A DNA stretch of 64,000 nt, taken from assembly GCF_008065115.1 (NCBI RefSeq), contig NZ_CP042913.1, forward strand, positions 4,003,658 through 4,067,657. The letters are read 5' to 3'. Positions 1 to 8,933 of this stretch are shown one piece after another. The position numbers were made by a program, and so were the translations under genes. The notes beneath the pieces were generated by a model. The model was given only the letters and a program-made list of their open reading frames with translations. It was not told where the DNA came from and did no database searches. Positions within the stretch are counted from its first letter, which is position 1, and each line of letters opens with the position of its first letter. Origin of the DNA: Bythopirellula goksoeyrii. GTDB lineage: Bacteria; Planctomycetota; Planctomycetia; Pirellulales; Lacipirellulaceae.

Positions 1-2
1 TG

Positions 3-344
3 TTCCAATTACATTATCCCGATCAAGAAGTTTTGGACTTTTCTGGTAAATTGGAGGAGCTCAATTCAATTTCAAAATACGACAACATCGTACTGTTGTA
101 CCCCGATCCGATTGGTCACGGGTTCGCGTTCTTGGAGCGTGCCCTCAGAAACAATAAGGCGAGTAATCAAGATATTTGGGCACTGAATGGACGCGGTCGC
201 AGCTTCCGCTTGACTCCAAAAATTGCCTCTCAATTGCGGATTCGTCGGATGTTGGAACTAGTTCCCCTCGCCGAATGCGTGCTTTTGACAGCATTAATTC
301 TACTCAGCCCATTAATTATGCTTTGGAATACTGGGCGTCGGTAA
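3..344 (+). CDS. C-terminal part of an unknown protein with a C-terminal membrane helix (5' end outside window)
   Basis: The reading frame is open from the first bases of the window and ends with TAA at 342-344, so only the last ~113 residues are visible. The middle is hydrophilic. Near the end is one strongly hydrophobic stretch (ECVLLTALILLSPLIML), which I read as a single membrane helix followed by a short basic tail. The methyltransferase gene starts 41 bp downstream on the same strand, so the two are probably co-transcribed in the polysaccharide locus. I do not recognise the family. Confidence 0.5.
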   Translation, partial: FQLHYPDQEVLDFSGKLEELNSISKYDNIVLLYPDPIGHGFAFLERALRNNKASNQDIWALNGRGRSFRLTPKIASQLRIRRMLELVPLAECVLLTALILLSPLIMLWNTGRR

Positions 345-385
345 GAAACTTCTTTGGATTTATGATGCTTTCAAGAGGCTAGAAA

Positions 386-1276
386 ATGATTCCAGGGCGC
401 GAGCCTCTCTTTAAGGCAGATGACGTATCAAAGTGGTGGAAGTCTAACCCCCAGACATATGCTTCCGACTTTCACGGAGGCATGCAGTTCGGCAACAAGA
501 AAGTTGAGTTCGGCACACGAGAGTATTTCGAATCTATTGATGCTGAGTTTTATGAATGGAATGTAGGCCACCACGGCGACAAGCCGTTTAGCAATCTGTT
601 TCCCTATGAACAATATCTTGGCAAGGACGTCTTGGAGGTAGGTTGTGGTCAAGGATATCAAGCCTCTAATTGGGCGAAGGCAGGCGCAAAGATCACGGCA
701 GTAGATCTGAATCCGCAAGCGGTTAAGATTACTACAGAACGTTTTCGGCAGTTTGATCTCACCGGTAATATCAAACTCTGCGACGCACGAGAGCTTCCAT
801 TTGACAACGAAACTTTCGACTATGTCTATTCCTGGGGAGTACTTCACCACTCGCCTGACATAGAAAAATCTCTTAGTGAAGTACTGCGAGTACTCAAGCC
901 GGGAGGAGGATTTGGGGTGTATCTATATTGCCGCAGGTCATTTTACTACTTATGGGGCATGAGGTACGTCGAGGGTTTTCTCCACTTTGAAAACCAATTC
1001 CTTTCACCATTGCAACTAGCTAGTCGTTACACTGACGGGTGGGAAAAAGACGGCAATCCCCACACCTGGCCTGTTACAGTGTCTGAGATGAAAAGTGTAT
1101 TCCAAGACAACTGCGACGATTTGAAAATGTCGTCGCTAGAGATCTTTCCCCCGACGCCAATGTGGGCCCATTTCATGCCGCCTGTTCTGAGAGATTTAGT
1201 TCCCTCCTTTGTCCAAAGAGCATGGATTCAAAACGTTTTCTGGAATCTCTGGATATCGGGGCGCAAAAAAACTTAG
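386..1276 (+). CDS. Class I SAM-dependent methyltransferase
   Basis: This 296-residue protein has a Rossmann methyltransferase fold (Methyltransf_11/25 type). Motif I is DVLEVGCGQGYQA at about residues 80-92, followed by the acidic end of strand beta2 (AVDLNP) and a motif IV/post-I segment (YSWGVLHHSPD) at about 150-160. That set is typical of small-molecule or sugar O/N-methyltransferases. The start is ATG, with AAGAGG about 8 bp upstream. The N-terminal ~75 residues before the fold probably contact substrate. Among glycosyltransferase genes, it most likely methylates a sugar or lipid-linked sugar of the exopolysaccharide. The family is certain; the substrate is inference. Confidence 0.8.
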   Translation: MIPGREPLFKADDVSKWWKSNPQTYASDFHGGMQFGNKKVEFGTREYFESIDAEFYEWNVGHHGDKPFSNLFPYEQYLGKDVLEVGCGQGYQASNWAKAGAKITAVDLNPQAVKITTERFRQFDLTGNIKLCDARELPFDNETFDYVYSWGVLHHSPDIEKSLSEVLRVLKPGGGFGVYLYCRRSFYYLWGMRYVEGFLHFENQFLSPLQLASRYTDGWEKDGNPHTWPVTVSEMKSVFQDNCDDLKMSSLEIFPPTPMWAHFMPPVLRDLVPSFVQRAWIQNVFWNLWISGRKKT

Positions 1277-1339
1277 AGTACTCTATCTCAGTCTGCTACT
1301 CCCGTGTCGCGCAAATGACACGCGTAATTAATATATAAT

Positions 1340-2854
1340 CTATGTGAATCGCCGCCAAATGATCGTTCGATGGATGAGTGGAAATGAAAAAAGGATTGCG
1401 GATCCCGTTCGCTCCAATCCTGCCTTTTCGATCCCCCTATGCGATGGTTTGTACTCGACCTTGGTTTTCATCAAAACCCGGCGTACTCCCTGGGATCGAG
1501 CAACTAGGATGAGGTTGCGTATTGCCATGCCGTAAATCCCCTGGCCGCGAAATTCTGGCAAAGTTTCGCAAGCGGTAATCTCAGCTTCGTCTGGCTGTGC
1601 TTTAATTACCTGCGGTGGATCCTTTTGCATGGCATTCGCTGGCAGTAGCCAAGATATGTGGGCGAGTTGATCATCAACATATACACCGTATGCGTAGCTC
1701 TTACCGAAGCGATCCAATCGACTGCATTGACGCGCGCGGAAAGAACTATCACTAACAGTGATACTTCGCAAGTCGTCTGGCGAGAGTGCCTGGAATGTGA
1801 GCCCGATTTGCACCTCTGGTGGCCGAACAGCTTCCGTATCTATTGCGTATATACTAAAACGCGAAACTTGGCCGAACAACAAGTACAGAAATACTTTTCT
1901 GTCAGCACTAAATAATCGGATCGCCCGTTTGAATTTGCGACCCCAACTGACTCCTAAGAAAAAAGTGGCTTCTGGTAAGAGCAATCGCGAGGCACCGAAT
2001 CCTTCCTTGAATCTTCCCAAGCCTGAATCTACGTCTGCCCCACCTAGATTCAATATTTCTTTGTTTTCAGCACTCAATTGGCTCGCAATACTATTGATCA
2101 AAAAATGCGATGCGCCAATCGCCATACCTTCCGGAGACGTTCCGGCGGATTGATAGTAACCCCCATTTGGTGAGATCAGCAATAACACGCTGGATAGCAC
2201 TGCAGTGTTATGGACCGCCTGGAACAGTTCACCCGCACCAGATTCCAGATACGCTATGTGCTCGGGCGATGGGCCTACCCCATGTACGTCTTCACCACGT
2301 GAACTCCGTCGCTCCAAGGATTGGTTCATCAATCTATTATGAAGGATTGCCGCCGCTGCAGTTCGGGTCCGACGAACAACGAGACCGGCCTTCTGAGCTT
2401 TCTTCACGTTTCTTTTGTGATTCGAACCCAACATAGACATAAGATCGCCTTTGAGGTCTAAAACGAATTCGCAACGGTCTCTCCTTGTGCAATCTCCAAA
2501 CGTAGGGATCTCAACTCCGGTCGGTGAACCAAACGTACCGATGAAAAGTTCCGAGACGCGTTGCTGGCGGCAAAACTCTCGTAGGCCATCCCAAAATAAA
2601 CTGTCTGCCCCAACGAGTGGCATTGAGGGAATTACTAGGTTCCAACAGAGACGGCTTCGATTTAGAAACGCACCGCATCCGGACACGAGCTCGCCAGTGC
2701 TTTGTCTCAGCCCCAACGTCCAAATCTCGCAACCAACTTCATCCATTGCACGGAAGTAATTCCAAGTAACGAAAGGGTTAGTGGGCGACAATGCGCTGAT
2801 GTCCTCGACGAGGCTTTCCTTCGCACGCACAGCAAAGAATTCGAGCGATGTCAC
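1340..2854 (-). CDS. Two-domain FemAB/GNAT-type acyltransferase
   Basis: This 504-residue protein has two N-acyltransferase folds. Residues ~1-300 resemble the FemAB/BioF2-like acetyltransferase group (Acetyltransf_6): a basic segment HKRNVKKAQKAGLVVRR near 145, then YYQSAGTSPEGMAIGASHFL with the typical small-residue turn. The C-terminal ~150 residues form a second GNAT domain with an acetyl-CoA loop of the FRGQGIYGMAIRNLI type near 435-455. Such proteins occur in exosortase/polysaccharide loci and probably transfer acyl or aminoacyl groups to amino-sugars. The start overlaps the stop of the upstream gene by 4 bp (ATGA), so the pair is translationally coupled. Family is fairly sure; substrate unknown. 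Confidence 0.65.
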   Translation of the reverse strand: MTSLEFFAVRAKESLVEDISALSPTNPFVTWNYFRAMDEVGCEIWTLGLRQSTGELVSGCGAFLNRSRLCWNLVIPSMPLVGADSLFWDGLREFCRQQRVSELFIGTFGSPTGVEIPTFGDCTRRDRCEFVLDLKGDLMSMLGSNHKRNVKKAQKAGLVVRRTRTAAAAILHNRLMNQSLERRSSRGEDVHGVGPSPEHIAYLESGAGELFQAVHNTAVLSSVLLLISPNGGYYQSAGTSPEGMAIGASHFLINSIASQLSAENKEILNLGGADVDSGLGRFKEGFGASRLLLPEATFFLGVSWGRKFKRAIRLFSADRKVFLYLLFGQVSRFSIYAIDTEAVRPPEVQIGLTFQALSPDDLRSITVSDSSFRARQCSRLDRFGKSYAYGVYVDDQLAHISWLLPANAMQKDPPQVIKAQPDEAEITACETLPEFRGQGIYGMAIRNLILVARSQGVRRVLMKTKVEYKPSHRGIEKAGLERTGSAILFSFPLIHRTIIWRRFT

Positions 2855-4011
2855 GCTGATATCCTTAACTCCAAAGCGAGCGCATCAACTAGGAACTTGG
2901 TGGCCCAGTTGAGAATACTTAGGCGACCATACTCGCCCCACACTGGATAAGAACCAGAAAGGCCACCGCGCAAGCGGAAGTCCGGATTGCGAATGTCATG
3001 CCGCGTCATTAGATATCGATTTACACGGAGCGCGGCTTCACGATATTTCTCCTGGCACGTAATGAGGAAGAGTTCACTCCATATGATTGAGGTTTGCGCT
3101 GATCCGGTAAGGCAACACCACTTAACTGCTGGTGAAAGATCGCTGCGCAGCCTCCCGGCAATAAATCCATCGTGATGCATGATCTTCAGCAGAGAGTCTG
3201 CGAGCCGTCTCGCTCCGTCGATCAGATCTTCGCGCCCCGTGACTTTCCCGATTCCGACCAATCCTTGCATGGCGTATGCAAGGGTATGCAATAGTGGTGC
3301 CCGCCGGTCGGTAAGGCAACAGTCAGGGAACCATCCGTTGGACATTTGACGTTTGAGGCAATATCCGGCGTTCCTCAAAGCCGCCTGTATGAATCGTTCC
3401 TCACCAAGCGCCAATCCTGCGGCGCAAAGCCCCCACGCTGCCTTGACGTTGTAGAGGGTCGATTCGGGGTTGCTAAACTTTGAATTCCCGCATATCCAGC
3501 TGCCATTAGTCTCTTGCATAGCAACAAGCCATTCAGAAGCCCGCCACGCAGCTTGCTTAAAACGTTCTTCATCGGTTAGTTGAATCAAAGCACTCCAACC
3601 AAGTAGTACCATTCCAGTGTTGAATATCGCTGGACTAGGCTGCGTGTTAACTCTGCCGCCCATCACAGCACCTTCCGGAAGCAGAATGTCGATCTCCCAA
3701 TCCCCCATAGCGATGGCTCGATTAAGAAGATCGGAATTGCTTGTCAATTGTGCTTGTTCCACAAAGGTCTGGCAGATGTAGCCAGTTGTCTCCGGGTAGC
3801 TGAGATCAAAATCCTGGCCGAAGAATACGCCATATGAGACGCCACGATCAGAGCCTACATCCTGCGCCCGCTTCAGCCAATTCATGGCCTCATGAAGGTG
3901 GCTTCTAACGTCAACGTTGCCTATGTCAGGATCGTAGAGCGGGGAAAGCAGAATTCGTTGCTTACGCTGTTCCAAAAGGTGAAGCAGTTTTCTCTTTAGT
4001 CGAGCAACCAT
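2851..4011 (-). CDS. Alpha/alpha-barrel (six-hairpin glycosidase-like) protein
   Basis: This 386-residue cytosolic protein (no signal peptide) has repeated helical hairpins with aromatic and glycine turns: WLVAMQETNGSW, LYNVKAAWGLCAAG, LHTLAYAMQGLVGIG, GFIAGRL, KWCCLTGSAQTSIIW, then SYPVWGEYGRLSILNWATKF. This pattern fits (alpha/alpha)6-barrel enzymes such as unsaturated glycuronyl hydrolases, the C-terminal domain of glucuronyl C5-epimerases, or squalene-cyclase-like folds. It is coupled to the downstream acyltransferase gene by a 4-bp overlap. In this locus a role in trimming or epimerising the polysaccharide is plausible. I cannot assign catalytic residues, so no activity is claimed. Confidence 0.55.
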   Translation of the reverse strand: MVARLKRKLLHLLEQRKQRILLSPLYDPDIGNVDVRSHLHEAMNWLKRAQDVGSDRGVSYGVFFGQDFDLSYPETTGYICQTFVEQAQLTSNSDLLNRAIAMGDWEIDILLPEGAVMGGRVNTQPSPAIFNTGMVLLGWSALIQLTDEERFKQAAWRASEWLVAMQETNGSWICGNSKFSNPESTLYNVKAAWGLCAAGLALGEERFIQAALRNAGYCLKRQMSNGWFPDCCLTDRRAPLLHTLAYAMQGLVGIGKVTGREDLIDGARRLADSLLKIMHHDGFIAGRLRSDLSPAVKWCCLTGSAQTSIIWSELFLITCQEKYREAALRVNRYLMTRHDIRNPDFRLRGGLSGSYPVWGEYGRLSILNWATKFLVDALALELRISA

Positions 4012-4461
4012 AGCTACAACTCACTCGTCTCCAAGAGTAAAAGCCTATGCAATCGGAATAATTGTCAATTAACAACAATAGCTTCTTTAGAACACTTATT
4101 TCTTGGTTTACATGAGAGCGCCTGGCCTGCCCCCAATGTTCTTGTTAACAGCATTCTTTCAAGGAATGATTCCCTTATTAATGCTATTACTCGGTGGGAA
4201 GTCCACAAAAGCTTTACCTACGATGGTAATTAGTATTTATCACCAAATCCGGTCAATATAGTTTACTTTTATGTCCGGTAGTTCGTCAACTGGCGGGACA
4301 CCGTACAGCCCACGGAAGCAAATAACTGACCTCAGACAAACCAAGCGCCTAATCCAATAACAACCCGTCAACGAATCACGCGATTGACTCTAAGTCGCTC
4401 GAGAACGGTTTTCCAAAGATCAAGATTACCAGACATTCAAAAGACCCGATTATTGAAAACT
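4012..4461. other. AT-rich intergenic stretch with an IS-end-like motif
   Basis: There is no credible ORF in these 450 bp. Positions 4123-4136 match the first 14 bases of the left end of the IS3-family element at 12175 exactly (TGGCCTGCCCCCAA). This suggests the scar of a lost related element. The remainder is presumably the promoter region for the minus-strand pair below and the 3' region of the asparagine synthase gene. Confidence 0.4.
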
Positions 4462-6360
4462 CTATTCAGATGGCCTAGATTGCTGACCATCATCTATCAT
4501 CATTCTCATCCATAATTCAAATTGCAATACATAAAAGAGCGGAAGACTAATATCGGTTGTGCCATTGCGATGATTAATGAGATCCGAAAGTATCTTGTCA
4601 GTCTTCCAAAACCCACGTTCGCGAGTACTCTTGTCGGAAAGCACTTGTTTGGCAGTTTCGAAGAGTGAAGTTGTAAACCACATCTGAGATGGGACGGGAA
4701 AACCCATCTTGTCCTTACGCAAGCGAACTGCTGGCGGAATGCGATGTTCCATAGCAGCTCGCAAAATGTACTTATTGTAACATCCACGCATTTTCAAATC
4801 ATTCTTTACTGAGAATAAGAATGAAATAAGTCGATAGTCGAGAAAGGGTAATCGAGCTTCAACCCCGTGTGCCATCGTATTTCGATCTTCAATTCTAAGG
4901 TAGAGTGGAAGTGGCCAGTTAGTGATTGACTGCCTCAGTTGTGAGTCCAGCGATAAGTCTAGACGTTGAGGAGTTCCTTTAAGGAGGTTGCTCTTAAATT
5001 CTGGCTCGAACCAATTGTTGGCCATATGTCGTCGATATTGCCTTTGGAGCTTTATTTTCTGATATGTGTGACTGCATGCAATTTGGGTCCAGAGTGCCTT
5101 TAGTAAAGTGTCTGTGAATAGACCCAACTGTGATCCTCCGAATGCGGACGTAAATGCTCGGATCTCGCTCCAAGCCTCTCGAACCGAAAGATTATAAAAG
5201 AGGCTATACCAATAGTTTAGGAAGTAACTAAAGTAACCTGCAGTTGATTCATCTGCACCTTGACCATTAAGGACAACTTTAATACCCGACTCAGCAGCCA
5301 TTCTGGAAAGTTCAAAGCCAATAAGTGCATTCATTGAATGAACAGGTTCATCGTGATGCCAAAGTGTCAGTGAAAGTGTATTCCATAGTTTCAGTGGATC
5401 AGTGGTGCAAAGCCGCAAATCAGCTTTTACCTGAGCAACGGTGTCCTTAATGTATTCGGATTCGTCAAGTTCCCCATGTACGAATGAGAAGGCGCTTATG
5501 GGAGAAGAGAGCCCATTCTCCTCAGATAATCGAGCCATTTCACAGATGATGGAGGTTGAATCCAAGCCGCCTGAGAGAAAAACACCCACCGGTACGTCGC
5601 TACGCATTCGAAGTCGCACCGAATCAGAAAACAAGGAAAAATACTCCTCGACAAGATCTGACGAATTCGACAAGTCCCCAGACGGTAACTCCCAGTAATT
5701 CCAAGATTTCAGCTTGCCGAAACGGTCAACCGAAAACGCTGTGCCTGGTGGAATTTTTTCGATGCCTGCAAAAAATGTTCGCTGGTTAAAGTCCAGCCTC
5801 TCTTGAAGAAGAAATTCAGCCGAGATACTCCAATCAACGCCACCACCATAATCTGGATGAACTCGAATGGACTTAATCTCGGAGCCAAAAAGTATCTTAG
5901 TATTGCAGCGATATATGAAAAGTGGTTTTATCCCGAAACGATCCCGGGAACCAAAGAGAGTTTTCTTGAGTTTATCATAGACCAAAAAAGACCACATTCC
6001 ATTTAGTTTGAGCAAACAGTCTACACCCCATTGAATGTAGGCACACAACAAGACTTCCGTATCCCCAGACGTACAAAAACAATAGCCAAGACACTCTAGC
6101 TCAGATCGCAATTCAACAAAGTTGTAAATCTCACCATTGAAGACAATTGTGTATCGTCCGTCAGGACTTGTCATAGGCTGATCGGCTGCATCAGTAAGAT
6201 CTAATATCGATAGTCGTTGAAATCCAAAACCGACGTTTTTGTCATACCAAATTCCAGAACTATCAGGGCCTCGATGCTGGATTGCCTTTGCCATCTTTTT
6301 AAGCTGATTGTAGTCAACAATAGCACCGTCGAATGAAACGATAGCCACTAAACCGCACAT
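4462..6360 (-). CDS. asnB: Asparagine synthase (glutamine-hydrolysing)-type amidotransferase
   Basis: This 632-residue class II amidotransferase starts at the ATG that places the catalytic cysteine at position 2 (MCGLVAIV). An upstream extension is possible in frame but would bury the nucleophile, so it is rejected. The N-terminal Ntn glutaminase domain (to ~215) has QHRGPDSSG and the NGEIYN loop. The C-terminal ATP-pyrophosphatase domain has the PP-loop SGGLDS at 263-268. Homologues in exosortase/EPS loci are thought to amidate uronic acids or other carboxyl groups of the polysaccharide or its precursors rather than supply free asparagine. A second, divergent copy lies at 16133-18022. Family certain, substrate inferred. 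Confidence 0.85.
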   Translation of the reverse strand: MCGLVAIVSFDGAIVDYNQLKKMAKAIQHRGPDSSGIWYDKNVGFGFQRLSILDLTDAADQPMTSPDGRYTIVFNGEIYNFVELRSELECLGYCFCTSGDTEVLLCAYIQWGVDCLLKLNGMWSFLVYDKLKKTLFGSRDRFGIKPLFIYRCNTKILFGSEIKSIRVHPDYGGGVDWSISAEFLLQERLDFNQRTFFAGIEKIPPGTAFSVDRFGKLKSWNYWELPSGDLSNSSDLVEEYFSLFSDSVRLRMRSDVPVGVFLSGGLDSTSIICEMARLSEENGLSSPISAFSFVHGELDESEYIKDTVAQVKADLRLCTTDPLKLWNTLSLTLWHHDEPVHSMNALIGFELSRMAAESGIKVVLNGQGADESTAGYFSYFLNYWYSLFYNLSVREAWSEIRAFTSAFGGSQLGLFTDTLLKALWTQIACSHTYQKIKLQRQYRRHMANNWFEPEFKSNLLKGTPQRLDLSLDSQLRQSITNWPLPLYLRIEDRNTMAHGVEARLPFLDYRLISFLFSVKNDLKMRGCYNKYILRAAMEHRIPPAVRLRKDKMGFPVPSQMWFTTSLFETAKQVLSDKSTRERGFWKTDKILSDLINHRNGTTDISLPLFYVLQFELWMRMMIDDGQQSRPSE

Positions 6361-6503
6361 TAGAATACACTTCCTGGCTTTAGCCAATGATGGATATTTA
6401 TTACGGAACGAATTATTTCGATCCAACTTCTTGCGAACTGCCTTACATTTCCCATCGCCCAACTGAAAGGACTATTAATACAGAATCTTTTCCAGTCTGA
6501 TTT

Positions 6504-7949
6504 TCAATTAGATGACTTGTGAGACATAAGAAATACAAAGCTAGTAAAAGTACTTCTATTAAAAACCAATTGAAGTAAGGCATATACCAGGGATCCAATT
6601 ATTATCGCACAAACAAGAAATAATATGCCATTAGAAATAAAACTGGGAAAGACTACCTTGATGAAGACTGCCGATCCGTAAACTATGGCAGAAAACATAC
6701 AGGGCTTAAAGAGTTGAAGAAAGTAATTGCCAAGTGTCAATTCTGTTATAGAAAGAGTGCGCGTTAAAGTGATAAGAAAGCAAATTGGATAGACGGTGAG
6801 CCATACAAGACACACTGTGACGATATTTCCCCAATAGCTGGCTGCGGCAAAACAAGGAACAAGTAAAGCAAGTGAGAAGAGATTATTGGTGGCCGCTTTG
6901 CCTGGTCGACCTAAACCAAACAACACTGTCGTGTTAATCGATTCAAGCAATCTCAGCGGCACGGGGATAGCCAACAGCCAGAGGGGCATTGCGACTGCTA
7001 CCCAGTCAGGTCCCAACAAAACTGAAACGATGTCAGAAGAAACTGATGCGATTCCGAAAAAAATCGGAAACGCAATAAATGAAATCATCCGAACGGCAAA
7101 AACGAACTTTCTAGTTGCTTCCTTAAGATCTAATTGAATTCTTGAGAATGCAGCAAATCCGACTTCGTTAAAGATTACAGTTACCTTTTGCATAGGTAGA
7201 GTGGCCAATTGCATAGCCACGGAATAGATACCAAGTTGTTCGTTGCCGAGAAACCTTCCGATAAAAAAAACATCGGCCTGAGTAGATAGATACCACAATA
7301 TTCTGTCCATTGACACTAAACCACCAAATTTCATCTCGGCTAAAAGCTTTCTTAACTCAAAGCTCGGACTATAGATTTTGCCAAGCACTATCCACAGTCC
7401 AATCATGTTAGCGATGGCAAAGCCTAGCGACCCGTAGACAAGTGCCCATACTCCCCACCCGGCAATAGCGAGTCCGAGGGTGGCAATGCTAGAGATGACT
7501 GCGCATAGAAACTCTACGACGGATTTTTTCTGAAATAGCATCTCCCGCTGAATTAAAGCTCGCGGAACGCTTGCTAAGGACGAGACAGGGAGTCTCAAAG
7601 CCAAACACTTCAATATTGCTGCCAAATCAGGCTCTTCAAAGAAGTTGGCAACCACGGATGAACACATATAGATTAGTAAATAGACAGTGATTCCGAATAC
7701 AATTACAAGTCCAAGGATGTTTTTTATATCAGAGTCAGCGAGTTGCCGCTTGTTTATAATAGCCGCCGAGAGTCCCATCTCCTCGAATAGTCCAAAAAAC
7801 CCTATGAACATTCCAGCAAGGGCCATCAACCCATAGTCGTTTGGTGATAGAATTCTAATTATGAATATCGTTGCTACCCATGTTACGAGTTGTGCCAACA
7901 GTCTAGCAGTGAGCAGCCAACGAAGTGAAGATAGGACTTCTGATCTCAT
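6504..7949 (-). CDS. wzx: Polysaccharide flippase (Wzx/WzxC-like, MOP superfamily)
   Basis: This 481-residue polytopic membrane protein has about 12-14 hydrophobic helices spread over its whole length. The N-terminus (RLLAQLVTWVATIFIIRILS, then PNDYGLMALAGMFIGFF) matches the opening signature of the oligosaccharide flippase family. It would move undecaprenyl-linked repeat units across the inner membrane. It is transcribed leftwards just upstream of asnB (143 bp apart), consistent with one EPS transcript. The ATG start is the first in frame. Family assignment is strong; the exact subtype (WzxC/colanic-acid-like versus others) is not. Confidence 0.8.
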   Translation of the reverse strand: MRSEVLSSLRWLLTARLLAQLVTWVATIFIIRILSPNDYGLMALAGMFIGFFGLFEEMGLSAAIINKRQLADSDIKNILGLVIVFGITVYLLIYMCSSVVANFFEEPDLAAILKCLALRLPVSSLASVPRALIQREMLFQKKSVVEFLCAVISSIATLGLAIAGWGVWALVYGSLGFAIANMIGLWIVLGKIYSPSFELRKLLAEMKFGGLVSMDRILWYLSTQADVFFIGRFLGNEQLGIYSVAMQLATLPMQKVTVIFNEVGFAAFSRIQLDLKEATRKFVFAVRMISFIAFPIFFGIASVSSDIVSVLLGPDWVAVAMPLWLLAIPVPLRLLESINTTVLFGLGRPGKAATNNLFSLALLVPCFAAASYWGNIVTVCLVWLTVYPICFLITLTRTLSITELTLGNYFLQLFKPCMFSAIVYGSAVFIKVVFPSFISNGILFLVCAIIIGSLVYALLQLVFNRSTFTSFVFLMSHKSSN

Positions 7950-8217
7950 TCTCGTCTATACCTTGCTTAGGAGATTCTGGAAAAACTGTTTTCAACGATG
8001 AGTGAGGCTACCCGAGGTGTTATTAAAAGCTCTGTTCTATTAAATCAGAAAAAGCGGCGTATAGTGTTGAGATTATTCACACTTCTATGGACTAATTTGG
8101 CTACAAGGATACGCTGTGGCCTGCCCCGAATAGAGACATCAGTATTTAAGTTACGTATTGTAGCGGTTGAATCTCACCCCAACTTGGTACCAGTTGTAAT
8201 GCTAGAAAACAAGATTT

Positions 8218-8241
8218 TCAGCCCAGGCAAGCCTGGGCTGA
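8218..8241. other. Strong perfect hairpin, 10-bp stem with 4-base loop
   Basis: The arms TCAGCCCAGG and CCTGGGCTGA are exact reverse complements around CAAG. It lies between the flippase promoter region and the IS5-type remnant. No clean T-tract follows on either strand, so a terminator role is doubtful. It may be the end of a mobile element or a protein-binding palindrome. The 7950-8217 stretch before it has no gene. It contains another IS-end-like motif (TGGCCTGCCCCGAA near 8118). Confidence 0.5.
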
Positions 8242-8249
8242 CAATTTGA

Positions 8250-8600
8250 AAAATTCTTTCGGTGTGCGGTGCCAATACGCACGAAGTGAAACTTCTGCAA
8301 GCGACCTTCGACAGTATTCCCATTAAACGCCCTCAACCTTCTTCTTCTCGGCATCACCACGTCTGTCTCGACAAAGGATACGATTCGCAGGACCTTCGCC
8401 AAATTCTTCACCGTCGCAACTATCGACCGCACATCACTTCCCGTGGGGAAGAACTGAAGCAGCTGAAAGCGAATCCTCGCTACAAAGCAAAGGGTTGGGT
8501 GGTAGAAAGCACACATTCTTGGACTAATCGTTTTAGTCGGCTCCTTATCCGCTGGGAGAAAAAGCCAAAAACTATCTGGCACTGAGACAACTATCATTTG
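8250..8600 (+). pseudogene. 5'-truncated IS5-family (DDE) transposase remnant
   Basis: An open frame of ~107 codons (from 8262, ending near 8585) matches the C-terminal third of IS5-group transposases. It shows GANTHEVKLLQATFD, then LDKGYDS with the second catalytic aspartate region, and the C-terminal signature WVVESTHSWTNRFSRLLIRW, which contains the catalytic glutamate. The N-terminal two thirds are missing: an in-frame TGA sits just before the remaining frame. It is therefore a dead fragment. It lies between divergent EPS genes and records past insertion. Family assignment is strong from the motif trio. Confidence 0.8.
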
Positions 8601-8933
8601 CTTGGACCAGTCTCAAGTGTGCCGGGGTACTGGGATAGACTGCAAAACTCGGCCTAAACAACCTTAGTTGCGTCTTCGAAAAATCCCAGATATCGCAGTA
8701 ATTCCGAATATAGCGACGAAAGCTTCTTAAAGGCCCTTCTTCGCGACATAGCAATCAAGTAGAAGGATATGCTAGGCTTCGTATGTGGCGTTAAAGTTGA
8801 CCTGACTTTCCCATCCACCCTCGTCTACCTATACTTTACGCCATGCTCTTCGGAACAGTTATTCGCACATCAATTGAACCAACCAAGCGCCGCACCTGCA
8901 TGGAGAGTGCTCGCGATTGGGGAGGCATCTTTC

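Noticed and set aside
8769-8933. N-terminal extension of the LEPR-like secreted protein
   Set aside because: The 55 extra residues have no ribosome-binding site and would place the LEPR-like motif too far from the N-terminus. The start at 8934 has GGGGAGG.
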